Shown: positions 7,890 through 17,392 of the stretch, piece by piece
How positions within the stretch are numbered: the first letter of the stretch is position 1
How the letters are laid out: each line of letters begins with the position of its first letter
The notes under the pieces: generated by a model
The model's input: only the letters and a program-made list of their open reading frames with translations
Databases searched by the model: none
What the model was told of the DNA's origin: nothing
Translations under genes and position numbers: made by a program
Assembly: GCA_964655355.1 (NCBI GenBank)
Contig: CAZZMD010000007.1
Coordinates: 49,700-113,699, forward strand
From: CALGDE01 sp964655355
GTDB lineage: Bacteria > Cyanobacteriota > Cyanobacteriia > CACIAM-69d
Direction: 5' to 3'
DNA: 64,000 nucleotides

Positions 7890-10316
7890 ATGGCGATCGC
7901 ACCGGATAGCAAAGTATCGGAGAAAAACCCACGGAACGCAGACCCACGAAACGCAGAAATTTGGGAGACAGCAGCCTGGCGATCGCTGCGGGATAGTTTG
8001 CGATCAGGTCAGCGGGCGATGGCGGATTGGACGGGGGGACCGTTGGCGGTGTCGGCGGTACCGGGGGCCGGTAAGTCGACGGGGATGGCCCGGGCGGCGG
8101 CGTTGGCGATCGCCCGATTTCAACTCCATTCCCAGAAAAAACTGGTGGTGGTGACCTTTACGCGATCGGCGGCGGCCAATTTAAAACAGAAAATTCGGGA
8201 AGCGCTGGTCGAACTAAAAATGCCGGTGCAGGGGTTTATGGTGTCGACCCTCCACAGTTTGGCGTTTCAGATTGTCGGGCAATCGCCGGAGCGATCGGGC
8301 TTGGATCCTCAAGCGTCTTTGGTGGTGCCCACATTGGATCATCGGCTAATCCAGGATGCGGTGGATGGGTGGATTGAGCGTAATCCGCTGGCGTTTCAGC
8401 AGTTAATTGAGGGCAATGGTTTCGATGGGGAGGAAGCGGAGCGATTGCGGCGGTGGTCGGTATTGCGGACGGCGGTGTTGCCCAATGTGGCGTTGACGGT
8501 GGTGCGGGAGGCGAAGAGTTCGGGGTTGTTGCCGGGGGATGTTTTTCGATTGTCGCGATTAGAGGTGCAACAAAGGGGGATGCGATCGCCCCAAGATAAC
8601 CCTGAGGGGAACGTGGATTATGGGGCGACCTATGACGGATTGGCGATCGCCGCTGGGCTCTATGAGGCCTATGAGACACTCTTGCGATCGCGCAATTTGA
8701 TGGACTATGACGATGCGATTTTGGGGGCATTGCGGGTATTGGATGACCCGGACCAGCGATCGCGATGGCAGTCCCAGATTTTTGGCGTGTTTGAGGATGA
8801 AGCCCAGGATTCTTCCCCATTGCAAAATCGATTGATTTCAATTCTGGCGGCCTCTGCCCAGGGGGATAAGGGGAATGCGAACAGCACGAATTTGATTCGC
8901 GTCGGCGACCCCAATCAGGCCATCAACTCAACCTTTACCCCGGCTGATCCCATCTTTTTTCGACGCTTTTGTCAGACCTGCGGGGAACGCGATCGCCTGG
9001 CGGAAATGAATCAATCGGGGCGCAGCAGCAAAGTGCTGATTGACGCGGCTAATTTTGCCCTCCATTGGATCAACCAAAAATTTGAGGAAACCGCTCAGGA
9101 AAGAGAGTTTTATCCGGAGCAACCGGATGCCCCCCCGCCCATCCTGCCGTTTTTGCCCCAAACGATCCGCACCGTCGATCCCAATGATCCCCAGCCCGAT
9201 GCCAATCCAAAGCCATTGGGACCAGGCTTAGAAATCGATCGCCCCGACACCATCCACGACACTGCCGAACATATTGCCCGTCGCGCCCTGCGATTGTTTG
9301 AGAAATATCCCAACTACAACGCGGCCGTCCTGGTCCGCACCAATGATCAGGGGCGATTTTTAGCGGATGCTTTTGCCGAGCGCTATGGCGATCGCCTGCC
9401 CGTTTACGAAGTCGGACGGAGCGATCGCCAATCCCATGTCCCCGGCGAACTTTTACGATTATTGCGATTTATCGAACGCCCCCATTCACCGGATAACCTC
9501 AAGGCTGCCTTGAAAGTGCTCAGCGATCGCAAATTGATTGAAAGTCAGGATTTGGATCGCTTAGCGAGCCGACCGGAAGCCTTTTTGTATCCCAGCCCCC
9601 TAGAGCCCTTCCATAGCGATCGCCGCCGTAGCGCCCAGAATATTTGCACCGCCTTCCTTCGGGCTCGACTACAACTCACCCCCTACAACCTGATCTCATT
9701 TGTCTGTTTCACCCTGGGCTATGACCCGACGGAGCTGGCCACCGCCGAAAAATTAATTGATGAATTGCGCCAACGGGGAGCCGGGGATGGCCGCCTCGGC
9801 GTCATCCTCGAACACCTGTCCCCACTGGTGGCCAACGAAACCTTCGCCCCCGTCGATGCGGAAGGCACTTCTGAATCGGCCTATATGCGTGCCGGACAGT
9901 TGACCATTATCACCATGCACAAGGCCAAGGGCTTGGATTGGGATGCGGTGTTTATGCCTTTTCTCCAGGCCAATAATATTCCCGGCCAAGCCCGCCCCCC
10001 CTTACCGGCTCAATTTCTGGGGGAAATTGACCTGGCGGAATGTATTCGGGCCCAGCTCCGCACCTATATTCAAAACCCCGATGTGCAACAGTTGCCCGCC
10101 TTGGAAGAAGCGTGGCAGGAAGCCAACCAATTAAAACTGGCGGAAAATTATCGGCTTTTATACGTGGCGCTGACCCGTGCGAAACGTTATCTCTACCTAG
10201 CCGCAGAACAGCAGGCTCCCTTTAGTTGGAATAATTTAGATAATTTGCAGGGGATGCAACCTTGTCCATTGGTGGCACCCCTGGAACATCGCCATTCCCC
10301 TAGGGCAGCTCGATAA
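7890..10316 (+). CDS. UvrD/Rep-like superfamily 1A DNA helicase
   Basis: 808 residues with the complete SF1A motif set: P-loop PGAGKST (58-64), motif Ia VVTFTRSAAANLKQKI, Walker B FEDEAQDSS, motif III GDPNQAI, motif V ITMHKAKGLDWDAVF and motif VI LLYVALTRAKRYLYLA. It is expected to translocate 3'-5' on single-stranded DNA and unwind duplexes in repair or replication restart. The length fits UvrD/PcrA, but the sequence is of the divergent cyanobacterial 'ATP-dependent helicase' type, with a Pro-rich insert around residues 410-450. No nuclease domain is visible. Its 3' end overlaps the convergent neighbour by 17 bp. A HIP1 site lies at the start codon. Confidence 0.9.
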   Translation: MAIAPDSKVSEKNPRNADPRNAEIWETAAWRSLRDSLRSGQRAMADWTGGPLAVSAVPGAGKSTGMARAAALAIARFQLHSQKKLVVVTFTRSAAANLKQKIREALVELKMPVQGFMVSTLHSLAFQIVGQSPERSGLDPQASLVVPTLDHRLIQDAVDGWIERNPLAFQQLIEGNGFDGEEAERLRRWSVLRTAVLPNVALTVVREAKSSGLLPGDVFRLSRLEVQQRGMRSPQDNPEGNVDYGATYDGLAIAAGLYEAYETLLRSRNLMDYDDAILGALRVLDDPDQRSRWQSQIFGVFEDEAQDSSPLQNRLISILAASAQGDKGNANSTNLIRVGDPNQAINSTFTPADPIFFRRFCQTCGERDRLAEMNQSGRSSKVLIDAANFALHWINQKFEETAQEREFYPEQPDAPPPILPFLPQTIRTVDPNDPQPDANPKPLGPGLEIDRPDTIHDTAEHIARRALRLFEKYPNYNAAVLVRTNDQGRFLADAFAERYGDRLPVYEVGRSDRQSHVPGELLRLLRFIERPHSPDNLKAALKVLSDRKLIESQDLDRLASRPEAFLYPSPLEPFHSDRRRSAQNICTAFLRARLQLTPYNLISFVCFTLGYDPTELATAEKLIDELRQRGAGDGRLGVILEHLSPLVANETFAPVDAEGTSESAYMRAGQLTIITMHKAKGLDWDAVFMPFLQANNIPGQARPPLPAQFLGEIDLAECIRAQLRTYIQNPDVQQLPALEEAWQEANQLKLAENYRLLYVALTRAKRYLYLAAEQQAPFSWNNLDNLQGMQPCPLVAPLEHRHSPRAAR

Positions 10317-11355
10317 TCTCCGCTTGACGGAGTCGGGTTTCTAGATCCTGCTCGCTGTTGTCTGACCGATCCAAAGCCGACAAAACCGTTTGCCATTGGG
10401 TGAGCGAGTCGGGCGATCGCCGGGGTCGGAGTCGTTCTTGGGCAATCAATGCCAAGGCCTCGCCGCCATAATCATGATCCACAAGCCAGCCATAACTCCG
10501 GGTGGGATCCGCCTGCGCGGTTTGCGCCGGATCAAAGTCCTCGGGATAGGGGAGATAGTGCAGCAAGCCCTGGGTAAATGCGGTGACTTCCCCATCTCCG
10601 TCGGCGTCGACCTGTTCCCCTAATGCCCAGTGATAATCCACCTCGGCTTCCAGGGGCTGCATCTCCTCAAATTCGGCCGTGTCCAACAGCACGATGCCGT
10701 CATAGATTCCCTGGGGGGTGCCCGCCACTGCCGTGGCTTTGGGATCGGGGCGATAGCTTAAATCCTCCAGGGCGATCGCAACGGGCTGACTGACGATGAA
10801 ATCAAAGGTGCGGGGGTCGAGGATTTCAAAGGTGGTGGTCAGGGTTTTACGGCTGTTGGGACTGTCCGTCGCCGCCACATAAAACAGGAGTTTGGGCTTC
10901 GGACTTGCGACCTGGGTGGCATAGGGCAAGCTGAGGAGGGTGGTGGAACTGCCCCGACTAACGGAGACGCCACCGGTACCGCAGAGTCGCCGGACGGCAT
11001 TTTGCCCGCTGAAAAAACGGCGATCGCGGGAGGTGCCGGCGCAGCGAATCCGAGCCCGTACCCGTCGCGGCACACTCAAAATATCGTTGCTGCAAAGGCC
11101 CACGGTACCGCCGACCGCTTGAAATGACCCCTGACCGCGACTTTGCCGACTGATGCGTCCCCCTTCCACACTGGTGAGGCGGTGCCCGCAGCTTTTCAGG
11201 GCAGCCTGTTTTGTGGCGTGAAGATCGCTGGGATGGGCGATCGCCGGGGATTGGGTCTGGGGGAGGAATGCGAGGATTGCTAAGGCTCCCAAGGCGGAAC
11301 CGAGGGAAGCGACGGCGGCCAAAGAACGGTTCAAACGAGCTGTAGAGTACGACAT
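10300..11355 (-). CDS. Exported protein, DUF928-like (tentative)
   Basis: 351 residues with a cleavable signal peptide (LGALAILAFLPQ... ending in SPAIAHP). The middle has a Cys-containing segment, then beta-rich sequence (KLLFYVAATD, TLTTTFEILD, DGIVLLDTAEFEEMQPLEAEVDYHWAL). The order 'ornamented substituents, then concise statement about consequence, then YHW' recalls DUF928 proteins of cyanobacteria, but I could not confirm the family. No catalytic motif is seen. It is probably periplasmic or extracellular. ATG at 11355. It is convergent with the helicase and overlaps it by 17 bp. Confidence 0.65.
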   Translation of the reverse strand: MSYSTARLNRSLAAVASLGSALGALAILAFLPQTQSPAIAHPSDLHATKQAALKSCGHRLTSVEGGRISRQSRGQGSFQAVGGTVGLCSNDILSVPRRVRARIRCAGTSRDRRFFSGQNAVRRLCGTGGVSVSRGSSTTLLSLPYATQVASPKPKLLFYVAATDSPNSRKTLTTTFEILDPRTFDFIVSQPVAIALEDLSYRPDPKATAVAGTPQGIYDGIVLLDTAEFEEMQPLEAEVDYHWALGEQVDADGDGEVTAFTQGLLHYLPYPEDFDPAQTAQADPTRSYGWLVDHDYGGEALALIAQERLRPRRSPDSLTQWQTVLSALDRSDNSEQDLETRLRQAEIIELP

Positions 11356-11539
11356 TTCTGATGATTGGGTGACCCAGGTACGCTTGGGGGTATTTGGGAT
11401 AACGAATGGGGTGTCAAATTAGCCCCTCAACCAGGGTAATCAATGGTTTGAAAAGGGGGCTTCTTTCACTTAATGGGGACTTAATGGATGGGTTATGAGG
11501 GGATTAATCTGTCGATGCCTTCCCTTGCCGGTGCTAGAA

Positions 11540-13030
11540 CTATTCAGTTTCGGTTGGGGCAGTCTCGGTTGGATTAGTTTCGGTGGGAGCAGTCTCGATT
11601 GAATCACCCGAGTCGGTGGCCGGCCCCTCTCCTTCAGGACGCTCGCCTTGGCTGAGACGTTCCGATGCAATTTGCAAAAAGCGATCCTGTTCCGCCAGGG
11701 AGCCATCACTGGTGAGCTGACAGTTTTTCCAGTAGGGTAAGGCGTCGTCGGGAAGCCCCTGTTTATCCAGAACGTCGGCATATAAACAGTAGGCGATGCC
11801 GCCGATGACTTCGGCGGTTTGGGGGCGCTCTTTCTGAAGAATTTTGTAAGCGGCGATCGCATCAGATAGGGCAAAATCCGCCTCTTCATAACGCCCTTGT
11901 TTAGCGCGCAGCCAACCCAAATTTTTATTTAAGGCATAGAGCAATTCCGCATCCACCACCTCTTTTGTCGCTGATGTCGCTGAATCCTGCGGCTCTGCCG
12001 TCGAGTCCGAATTGTCTTGATTCTGACGATAGGCCCGCTGGAGACCTTCCTGAAGCAGGTCATAGGCCTTATCCAATTCCCCATCCCGGATATATAGATA
12101 GGCGAGGGCATTGTAGGCATGGATAAAGTCTTGGGCGAGGGCCTGCTGATAGTTGGCGCGGGCAGCCTTGAAATCTTGCATTTCCTCAAAGACTCGCCCC
12201 AGAAAATAATAGGCTTCAATATTTTCGGGATTGATGGCGATCGCCCGTGAGAAGTTGAACCGCGCATCGGCCAGGTTTGCCTGATTATTCAACGGAATTT
12301 CAGAGACCGTTGCGACCTCTTCCGTTTGTTCGGTGCTCAACTGACCCAATAACGCTTGCTTGCCCTGGTTGAGATAATTTTCCGACAGGACCGGCAAGCT
12401 GGAGTGGGTGAATAACGCCAGTAAAAACACCATCACAGACAGGACTAATTTTAATTCTTGCCGAAAATGGGAGGGCACCCGCAGGCTGTCAAACATGACC
12501 CGCATTGCCTTCTGTCCCGTCTCCGTCAGCACGCTGCCCGCCGTCAATAGGGTCAATACACTCTGGGTCACAACGGCAAAGGACCCCACCAAAAATTCAC
12601 CATCAAATAGCCGCGATGACATATCCAATAGCAAACTGGCGGTCGCGGTCAGGGGGACGATGGACAACGCACTCCACAGCCAGTCATAGCGATCCAGCGG
12701 ATGGATCGGGCGTCGTAAATACCACCACCAAGCTTCGGGGTCCGGCCGCAGGGTCCGCCGCCATTCATCCATCGGCGCGGTGTCATACATAATCCCGGCA
12801 CAGTTGTGCAGCCGTTCATCCAGGGTGAGCAGGTCCAACAATTGGGAATCACTGGGGCGATCGCCCACGGGGTCATAGTGCCGCAACAGCGCTTCTTCCA
12901 ATTCATCCCGCGCCTGTAACAACGTGAGCACCTTCGATGCGGTGACAAATTGCTTTGGCGGCTCGATCGCCTTGAGGGCAAATCGATAGTCATTGAAGAG
13001 TTGATTAAAGGATTTGACCTTGGTGACCAT
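11540..13030 (-). CDS. Membrane-anchored TPR protein with Pro-Thr-Glu tail
   Basis: 496 residues. The N-terminal ~110 residues are soluble. Two or three membrane helices follow (around 115-170 and LKLVLSVMVFLLALF near 200). At least three TPR units come next (YFLGRVFEEMQDFKAARANY, NALAYLYIRDGELDKAYDLL, GWLRAKQGRYEEADFALSDA). It ends in a low-complexity PTET repeat tail. The layout suggests a scaffold in the plasma or thylakoid membrane. I know no named homologue. An 11-nt direct duplication (ACTTAATGGGG, ACTTAATGGAT) lies downstream at 11468-11489. The upstream RTX gene is divergent. Confidence 0.78.
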   Translation of the reverse strand: MVTKVKSFNQLFNDYRFALKAIEPPKQFVTASKVLTLLQARDELEEALLRHYDPVGDRPSDSQLLDLLTLDERLHNCAGIMYDTAPMDEWRRTLRPDPEAWWWYLRRPIHPLDRYDWLWSALSIVPLTATASLLLDMSSRLFDGEFLVGSFAVVTQSVLTLLTAGSVLTETGQKAMRVMFDSLRVPSHFRQELKLVLSVMVFLLALFTHSSLPVLSENYLNQGKQALLGQLSTEQTEEVATVSEIPLNNQANLADARFNFSRAIAINPENIEAYYFLGRVFEEMQDFKAARANYQQALAQDFIHAYNALAYLYIRDGELDKAYDLLQEGLQRAYRQNQDNSDSTAEPQDSATSATKEVVDAELLYALNKNLGWLRAKQGRYEEADFALSDAIAAYKILQKERPQTAEVIGGIAYCLYADVLDKQGLPDDALPYWKNCQLTSDGSLAEQDRFLQIASERLSQGERPEGEGPATDSGDSIETAPTETNPTETAPTETE

Positions 13031-13297
13031 AGGAGCAAAAGAGCAGTAAGGATCCCTATCCCGGGGGCTCCATTAATGGTATTCGGAGTTAATCCACAGC
13101 GGTACCGGTGCAACAGACACGACATATTTTCCATCTGTTACGGCTAGGCAAGCTATATCTAAACTATGGGCGATTCAACCAGATAATGCAGTAATGCGCC
13201 CTAGAACCTGGTTATTGACGCCCCAATCCATCGTCAATGTTGTCAATAATGCTGCCGATGGCGATCGCTCTGTCCCCCCCGAAAACTCTCTATCCCT

Positions 13298-15109
13298 ATG
13301 GCTACTTTTACCGTCACCAGCATTTTGGACCCTATTGGCGCACCGCCCGGCACGCTTCGCTGGGCGATCAACCAGGCCAATATGGCTAATACCGACGACG
13401 AAATTATTTTTGATCCAACTGTCTTTAACAATCCGACTAACGCTATTAACCTGGGTCTGGGTTTCCTGGGTATCGACGATAACGCAGGGACCTTGACGAT
13501 TCGAGGCAATGACACCAATTCAGTGGTCATCGATGGTTCGGCGGCTAGCACTGTCTTCAGAATCGACAATGCCGGCGGGGGAGAAAGTATCACCTTCGAG
13601 AAACTGACCATTCGAAATGGCAATAGCGGTGGCAGTGGTGGCGGTATTCTCCATAACGGCAACGGGACGGTAACCCTGCGCGACAGCACCGTTACCGGCA
13701 ACACTGCGGGTGTCGGCGGTGGCATCTACAGTAACAGCGGCGACATCAACCTCATCAACAGTACCATTTCTGGCAATGTTGCTAATGGGGATGGCGGTGG
13801 CGTCCGCTCAACGGGCGGCACGATCAGTAACTCCACCATCACCAACAATACGGCAGGAGCAGCAGGAGCTGGCAACGGTGGCGGCATTTACAGCCCAAAT
13901 TCCATCACAGTCAACAACACCATCATTGTTGGCAACGTCGACAACAACGGAGTGTCTAACCCCAACGTTACCGGTACATTTGTCAGTAACGGTTCAAATA
14001 TCCTGGGCGATCCGGCCGGTAGCGGTAACTTCCCCGCCGACACTGTCAACATCGCCGCCGCCGACGTCATTGGTGCCCTTGCCGACAACGGCGGTCCCAC
14101 CCAAACCCATGCCCTAGTCCCCGGCAGCATCGCGATTGATAGCGCCGGGACAGGAGCGACCACCACTGATCAGCGTGGCTTTGCCGCCAGCGGCACCCGC
14201 GATGTCGGAGCCTTTGAATTTATCCCTCCTGCGTCGGCCACCACCACCACTACCACCACCACCCCAGCGCCCGCACCCTTCAGCATCCTGAACGGCACCC
14301 CGATCGCCCTCTTTACGACGGTTTTAGAATCCAGCGAAGGACGATTTTTTATCGGCAACAACAGCGGTCGCAATTTGAGTGTTAGCAGCATCGACTTTGG
14401 CAACGCCGCCAGCCAATTCACCGCCGACCCCACCAGCGCCAACTTCGACCCCAACGACGGGGTTACGTTTGTTATTCGCACCGCCCCCGACCTAGCCCCC
14501 GGCTTTTACAGCACCACCGTCAGCATCATCAACAGCCAAACCGAAACCCCCATCACCTTTGACCTCACCGCAACGGTCACCCTACCCACCGCCTTTGACG
14601 TAGCCCCCGCCATCGGGGCAACCCTGCCCAGCGCAACGCCGATCTGGACCAGTGGCGATGACACTTTGAAAGGGGCTGATATTGATGGCGATGGCAAACA
14701 GTGGCTCAATGGCAGCCTGGGGAATGATCTAATCTTTGGCAACTTGGATCAGGATGTTTTAACGGGCGGTCCGGGTCAGGATTCGCTATATGGCGGTCGA
14801 GGGGATGACTGGCTAAGGGGAGCCGACGATGATGATTTCCTGGCTGGCGATTTTGGTAATGACACCTTGATTGGTGGAGCCGGGAGCGATCGCATTTTGA
14901 TTGGTGCCGGGCGCGGTTCCGATTTCCTGCTCGATTTTGAAGACGGCATTGATCAATTCGTCTTAGAAGCGCCATTAACGACAGACCAACTCACCTTCCA
15001 AGGATCAGGCAACTCCACCCAAATTAAATTGGGCGATGAGGTATTAATAACGGTCATCGGCGTCGCGCCGGATCGGGTTGATGCCTCTGACTTCACAACC
15101 CTCACCTAG
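13298..15109 (+). CDS. RTX-type right-handed beta-helix protein
   Basis: 603 residues without an N-terminal signal peptide. Residues 1-310 start like cyanobacterial adhesin-like proteins (FTVTSILDPIGAPPGTLRWAINQAN) and continue as parallel beta-helix rungs (NSGGSGGGILHNGNGTVTLR, GVGGGIYSNSGDI), ending in the choice-of-anchor Q motif ADNGGPTQTHAL...DQRGF. A Thr-rich linker (about 315-325) and a beta-sandwich follow. Residues about 465-545 hold RTX nonapeptides (GGPGQDSLYGGRGDDWL, GNDTLIGGAGSDRI), expected to bind calcium and direct type I secretion by the extreme C-terminus. It is likely a secreted or surface protein of unknown ligand. A type I-style adaptor gene is convergent at 15134. Confidence 0.88.
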   Translation: MATFTVTSILDPIGAPPGTLRWAINQANMANTDDEIIFDPTVFNNPTNAINLGLGFLGIDDNAGTLTIRGNDTNSVVIDGSAASTVFRIDNAGGGESITFEKLTIRNGNSGGSGGGILHNGNGTVTLRDSTVTGNTAGVGGGIYSNSGDINLINSTISGNVANGDGGGVRSTGGTISNSTITNNTAGAAGAGNGGGIYSPNSITVNNTIIVGNVDNNGVSNPNVTGTFVSNGSNILGDPAGSGNFPADTVNIAAADVIGALADNGGPTQTHALVPGSIAIDSAGTGATTTDQRGFAASGTRDVGAFEFIPPASATTTTTTTTPAPAPFSILNGTPIALFTTVLESSEGRFFIGNNSGRNLSVSSIDFGNAASQFTADPTSANFDPNDGVTFVIRTAPDLAPGFYSTTVSIINSQTETPITFDLTATVTLPTAFDVAPAIGATLPSATPIWTSGDDTLKGADIDGDGKQWLNGSLGNDLIFGNLDQDVLTGGPGQDSLYGGRGDDWLRGADDDDFLAGDFGNDTLIGGAGSDRILIGAGRGSDFLLDFEDGIDQFVLEAPLTTDQLTFQGSGNSTQIKLGDEVLITVIGVAPDRVDASDFTTLT

Positions 15110-15138
15110 CTAATCCAATCACCGCTAATCCAATCACT
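15109..15138. repeat. 15-nt tandem duplication between two convergent stops
   Basis: GCTAATCCAATCACC (15109-15123) is followed by GCTAATCCAATCACT (15124-15138). The first copy begins in the TAG stop of the RTX gene and the second overlaps the stop of the convergent HlyD-type gene. Confidence 0.9.
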
Positions 15139-16609
15139 CATCCGGCGACTCAAGCGATCGCTCCCTTTGGATATTCTCCAATCGCTTCCCCCGGGGCAGG
15201 TTGGTAAAAACGCGATCGCCCGATTCCAAGCCATCCAAAATCTGAATTTGTTGTTCAACGGCCGGTCCCAGGGTCACCGGTCGGAATACCGGCTCCTGCT
15301 CCTCCCCCGGCACTAATACCCCCGTCTCCCCCTGCACCGTCACCACCGCCACCGTCGGCACCACCACCACATCCGTCAGGCGATCGCCCAAAAAGACCAA
15401 ATCCACATTCATCCCAGAGCGCAGCACATCCCGCCCGGTGGTCAATCCTAACCGCACCTCAAAATAGGTCACATCCCGTTCCAGGACCGCTTCCGGCGCA
15501 ATCCGTTTCACCCGTGCCTCAAAGGTGCGATCCGGGTAAGCATCAGCGCTGACTTTTACCGTTTGTCCCTGGCGAATCCGACCAATATCCACCTCCGGCA
15601 CCTGGGCCAGAATTTCCAACCCCTGGGCAAGGGCGGCGATCGAGGTGGAGGTGGCCCCCGTCCCCGTCGACGCTGAGGTGGTAGGGGTCACAAATGCCCC
15701 CGGCTCCGCATATTTCTGGGAAATAAACCCAGCGAAGGGGGCCCGAATTTGGGTGTCACTCAGCTGGGTTTGAATCAGCGACAAATTCGCTATCGCCTCC
15801 TTGACCGACGCACGCCCCTGGGCAATATCCTCCACCCGCGACCCATTCTGCAATCGATCCAAACCACGCCGCGCTTCCGTCAAAGCGGCCTGAGTCCGAG
15901 CCAAATCTGCCTCCGCCGTCCGTGCTTCCTGAATAAACCCATCCAGGCGATCGCGTTCAATCACCCCCTCCTCGGTCAGCATCTGATTTCGAGCCAACCG
16001 CGCCTTCGCCAAATCCAACCGCGCCTGGGCACTGGTGACCTCCGCTTGCGCCCGGGCCACCCGCGCTTTCCCCTCCGCAATATCCTCCGGTCGACTCCCG
16101 GTCTCCAATTTCAACAAGTCAGCCCGCGCCCGATCCACCGCCGCCTGCGCCTGACCCAACCGCGATCGCGCCTCCGTATCATCCATCTGGGCAATCACCT
16201 GCCCCGCCACCACGCGATCGCCCTGCTCCACATACAACTCAATCAATCGCCCCGCCACCTTCGGGCTCAAGTTCACCGTCTGTACCGGCCGTACCGTCCC
16301 AGTCGCATTGATCTGGGCCGTGATATCCGCCCGATCCACCACCACCGTCAACGCATCCAAATTCACCTGAGGCGATCGCGCCCGGGAACGCCCAGCCACA
16401 ACCCACCATGCTCCAGCCCCCAGCAGCCCCAGCGCCAACACCGAGCCCCACACCACCGGTCGCTTCCAAAAAGGGCGGGGCGCAAACGTCAAATCATCCG
16501 CCGGCTGTAGCGGGGGCGCGATGGAACCCACAGACACCTCACCCGTTTTCCCTGTGGTCGATAAATCGTCAGGCTCTGTCGAAGCGGGCTCTGGCTTAGA
16601 AATGGTCAT
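15134..16609 (-). CDS. HlyD/MacA-type periplasmic adaptor (membrane fusion) protein
   Basis: 491 residues. One N-terminal membrane helix (VVWGSVLALGLLGAGAWWVVA, about 50-70) follows a Pro-rich cytoplasmic segment. A barrel-sandwich lipoyl domain (VQTVNLSPKVAGRLIELYVEQGD, QVIAQMD) comes next, then a long alpha hairpin (about 145-290, Ala/Arg/Leu-rich with the repeat GSRPEDIA/GSRVEDIA), then beta-barrel and membrane-proximal domains (FEARVKRIAPEAVLERDVTYF). Such adaptors bridge an inner-membrane ABC or RND pump to TolC. No pump or TolC gene is adjacent, so its partner is unknown. It lies tail to tail with an RTX protein, a possible but unproven substrate. Confidence 0.9.
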   Translation of the reverse strand: MTISKPEPASTEPDDLSTTGKTGEVSVGSIAPPLQPADDLTFAPRPFWKRPVVWGSVLALGLLGAGAWWVVAGRSRARSPQVNLDALTVVVDRADITAQINATGTVRPVQTVNLSPKVAGRLIELYVEQGDRVVAGQVIAQMDDTEARSRLGQAQAAVDRARADLLKLETGSRPEDIAEGKARVARAQAEVTSAQARLDLAKARLARNQMLTEEGVIERDRLDGFIQEARTAEADLARTQAALTEARRGLDRLQNGSRVEDIAQGRASVKEAIANLSLIQTQLSDTQIRAPFAGFISQKYAEPGAFVTPTTSASTGTGATSTSIAALAQGLEILAQVPEVDIGRIRQGQTVKVSADAYPDRTFEARVKRIAPEAVLERDVTYFEVRLGLTTGRDVLRSGMNVDLVFLGDRLTDVVVVPTVAVVTVQGETGVLVPGEEQEPVFRPVTLGPAVEQQIQILDGLESGDRVFTNLPRGKRLENIQRERSLESPDE

Positions 16610-16683
16610 AGCTGAAGTCGATGATAGTAAAGACTCCCCTACGGACGGGAGCTAGGACTGACTACTTCCACTCTAGTGCGATT

Positions 16684-16733
16684 AAAAAAATGTTGCGGCT
16701 TGGGGATCAGATCCCAGTCCCATCCCCAAGCCG
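16684..16733 (-). terminator. Strong Rho-independent terminator of the bacterioferritin genes
   Basis: A perfect 12-bp stem: CGGCTTGGGGAT (16696-16707) with ATCCCCAAGCCG (16722-16733) and a 14-nt loop. On the minus strand a run of seven T (16690-16684) follows five bases after the stem. It is 26 bp past the stop of the bfr gene. Confidence 0.9.
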
Positions 16734-16758
16734 AGCCCTATTCCATTCTGGATGGGGG

Positions 16759-17238
16759 CTATTCCCCAGAGCCCATCTGGGATTGGAGATAGTTGGGCAG
16801 CCCAATCATGTCGATCAAGCGCAACTGCTTCTCCAGCCAGTAAGCGTGGTCTTCCTCCGTATCCGCCAAAATCGGCAGCAATACTTGACGGGTTTGGTAA
16901 TCCCCTTCCGTCTCACATACAGCGATCGCCTGGCGTAGGGCAGCCGTCACCTTGTACTCATACTCCAGATCGTTCTGCATCATCTCGGGGACCGTAGACC
17001 CCACATTGAGTTCTGCAATATCCGATAAATCCGGCGTCGCTTCCAGGAACAACATGCGCTTGATAATGGCATCCGCATGTTCAATTTCTTCCTGCATCTC
17101 ATGGTCGAGGCGCTCATAGAGCTTATGTAAGCCCCAATCCTCATACATTCGCCCATGGGCAAAATACTGATCCCGCGCCGCCAATTCATTCCGCAACAAA
17201 ATTGCGAGCTGTTCAATAACTTTTGCGTTGCCCTTCAT
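16759..17238 (-). CDS. bfr: Bacterioferritin, ferroxidase-type subunit (lacks haem Met)
   Basis: 159 residues from the ATG at 17238, chosen for GGAG 8-11 bases upstream; the frame runs on to 17277 without cause. A four-helix ferritin subunit. All ferroxidase ligands are present: Glu18, Glu51, His54, Glu94 and, one position later than in E. coli, Glu128/His131 (EEDH). Position 52, the haem-ligating Met of E. coli Bfr, is Ile. The protein should therefore oxidise and mineralise iron but not hold haem alone. It is the complement of the neighbouring Bfr, which has Met52 but a broken diiron site. The pair would form mixed 24-mers, as known in cyanobacteria with two Bfr genes. Confidence 0.94.
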   Translation of the reverse strand: MKGNAKVIEQLAILLRNELAARDQYFAHGRMYEDWGLHKLYERLDHEMQEEIEHADAIIKRMLFLEATPDLSDIAELNVGSTVPEMMQNDLEYEYKVTAALRQAIAVCETEGDYQTRQVLLPILADTEEDHAYWLEKQLRLIDMIGLPNYLQSQMGSGE

Positions 17239-17290
17239 AACCCGATCTCCAATAAACCCACTTAAAAAACCAGCCATTCAAACCATCAGA

Positions 17291-17318
17291 TTGACGCAAA
17301 AAAGTTGACGCAAAAAAG
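17291..17318. repeat. 14-nt perfect tandem duplication
   Basis: TTGACGCAAAAAAG occurs at 17291-17304 and immediately again at 17305-17318, in the spacer between the two bacterioferritin genes. Confidence 0.92.
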
Positions 17319-17392
17319 CAGTCAATCCCGGTCTCTTTTCCGCAGCCCCACACAGCAAGCCAAACCCTCAGGACACTCGTCTAGCCCTAGGC

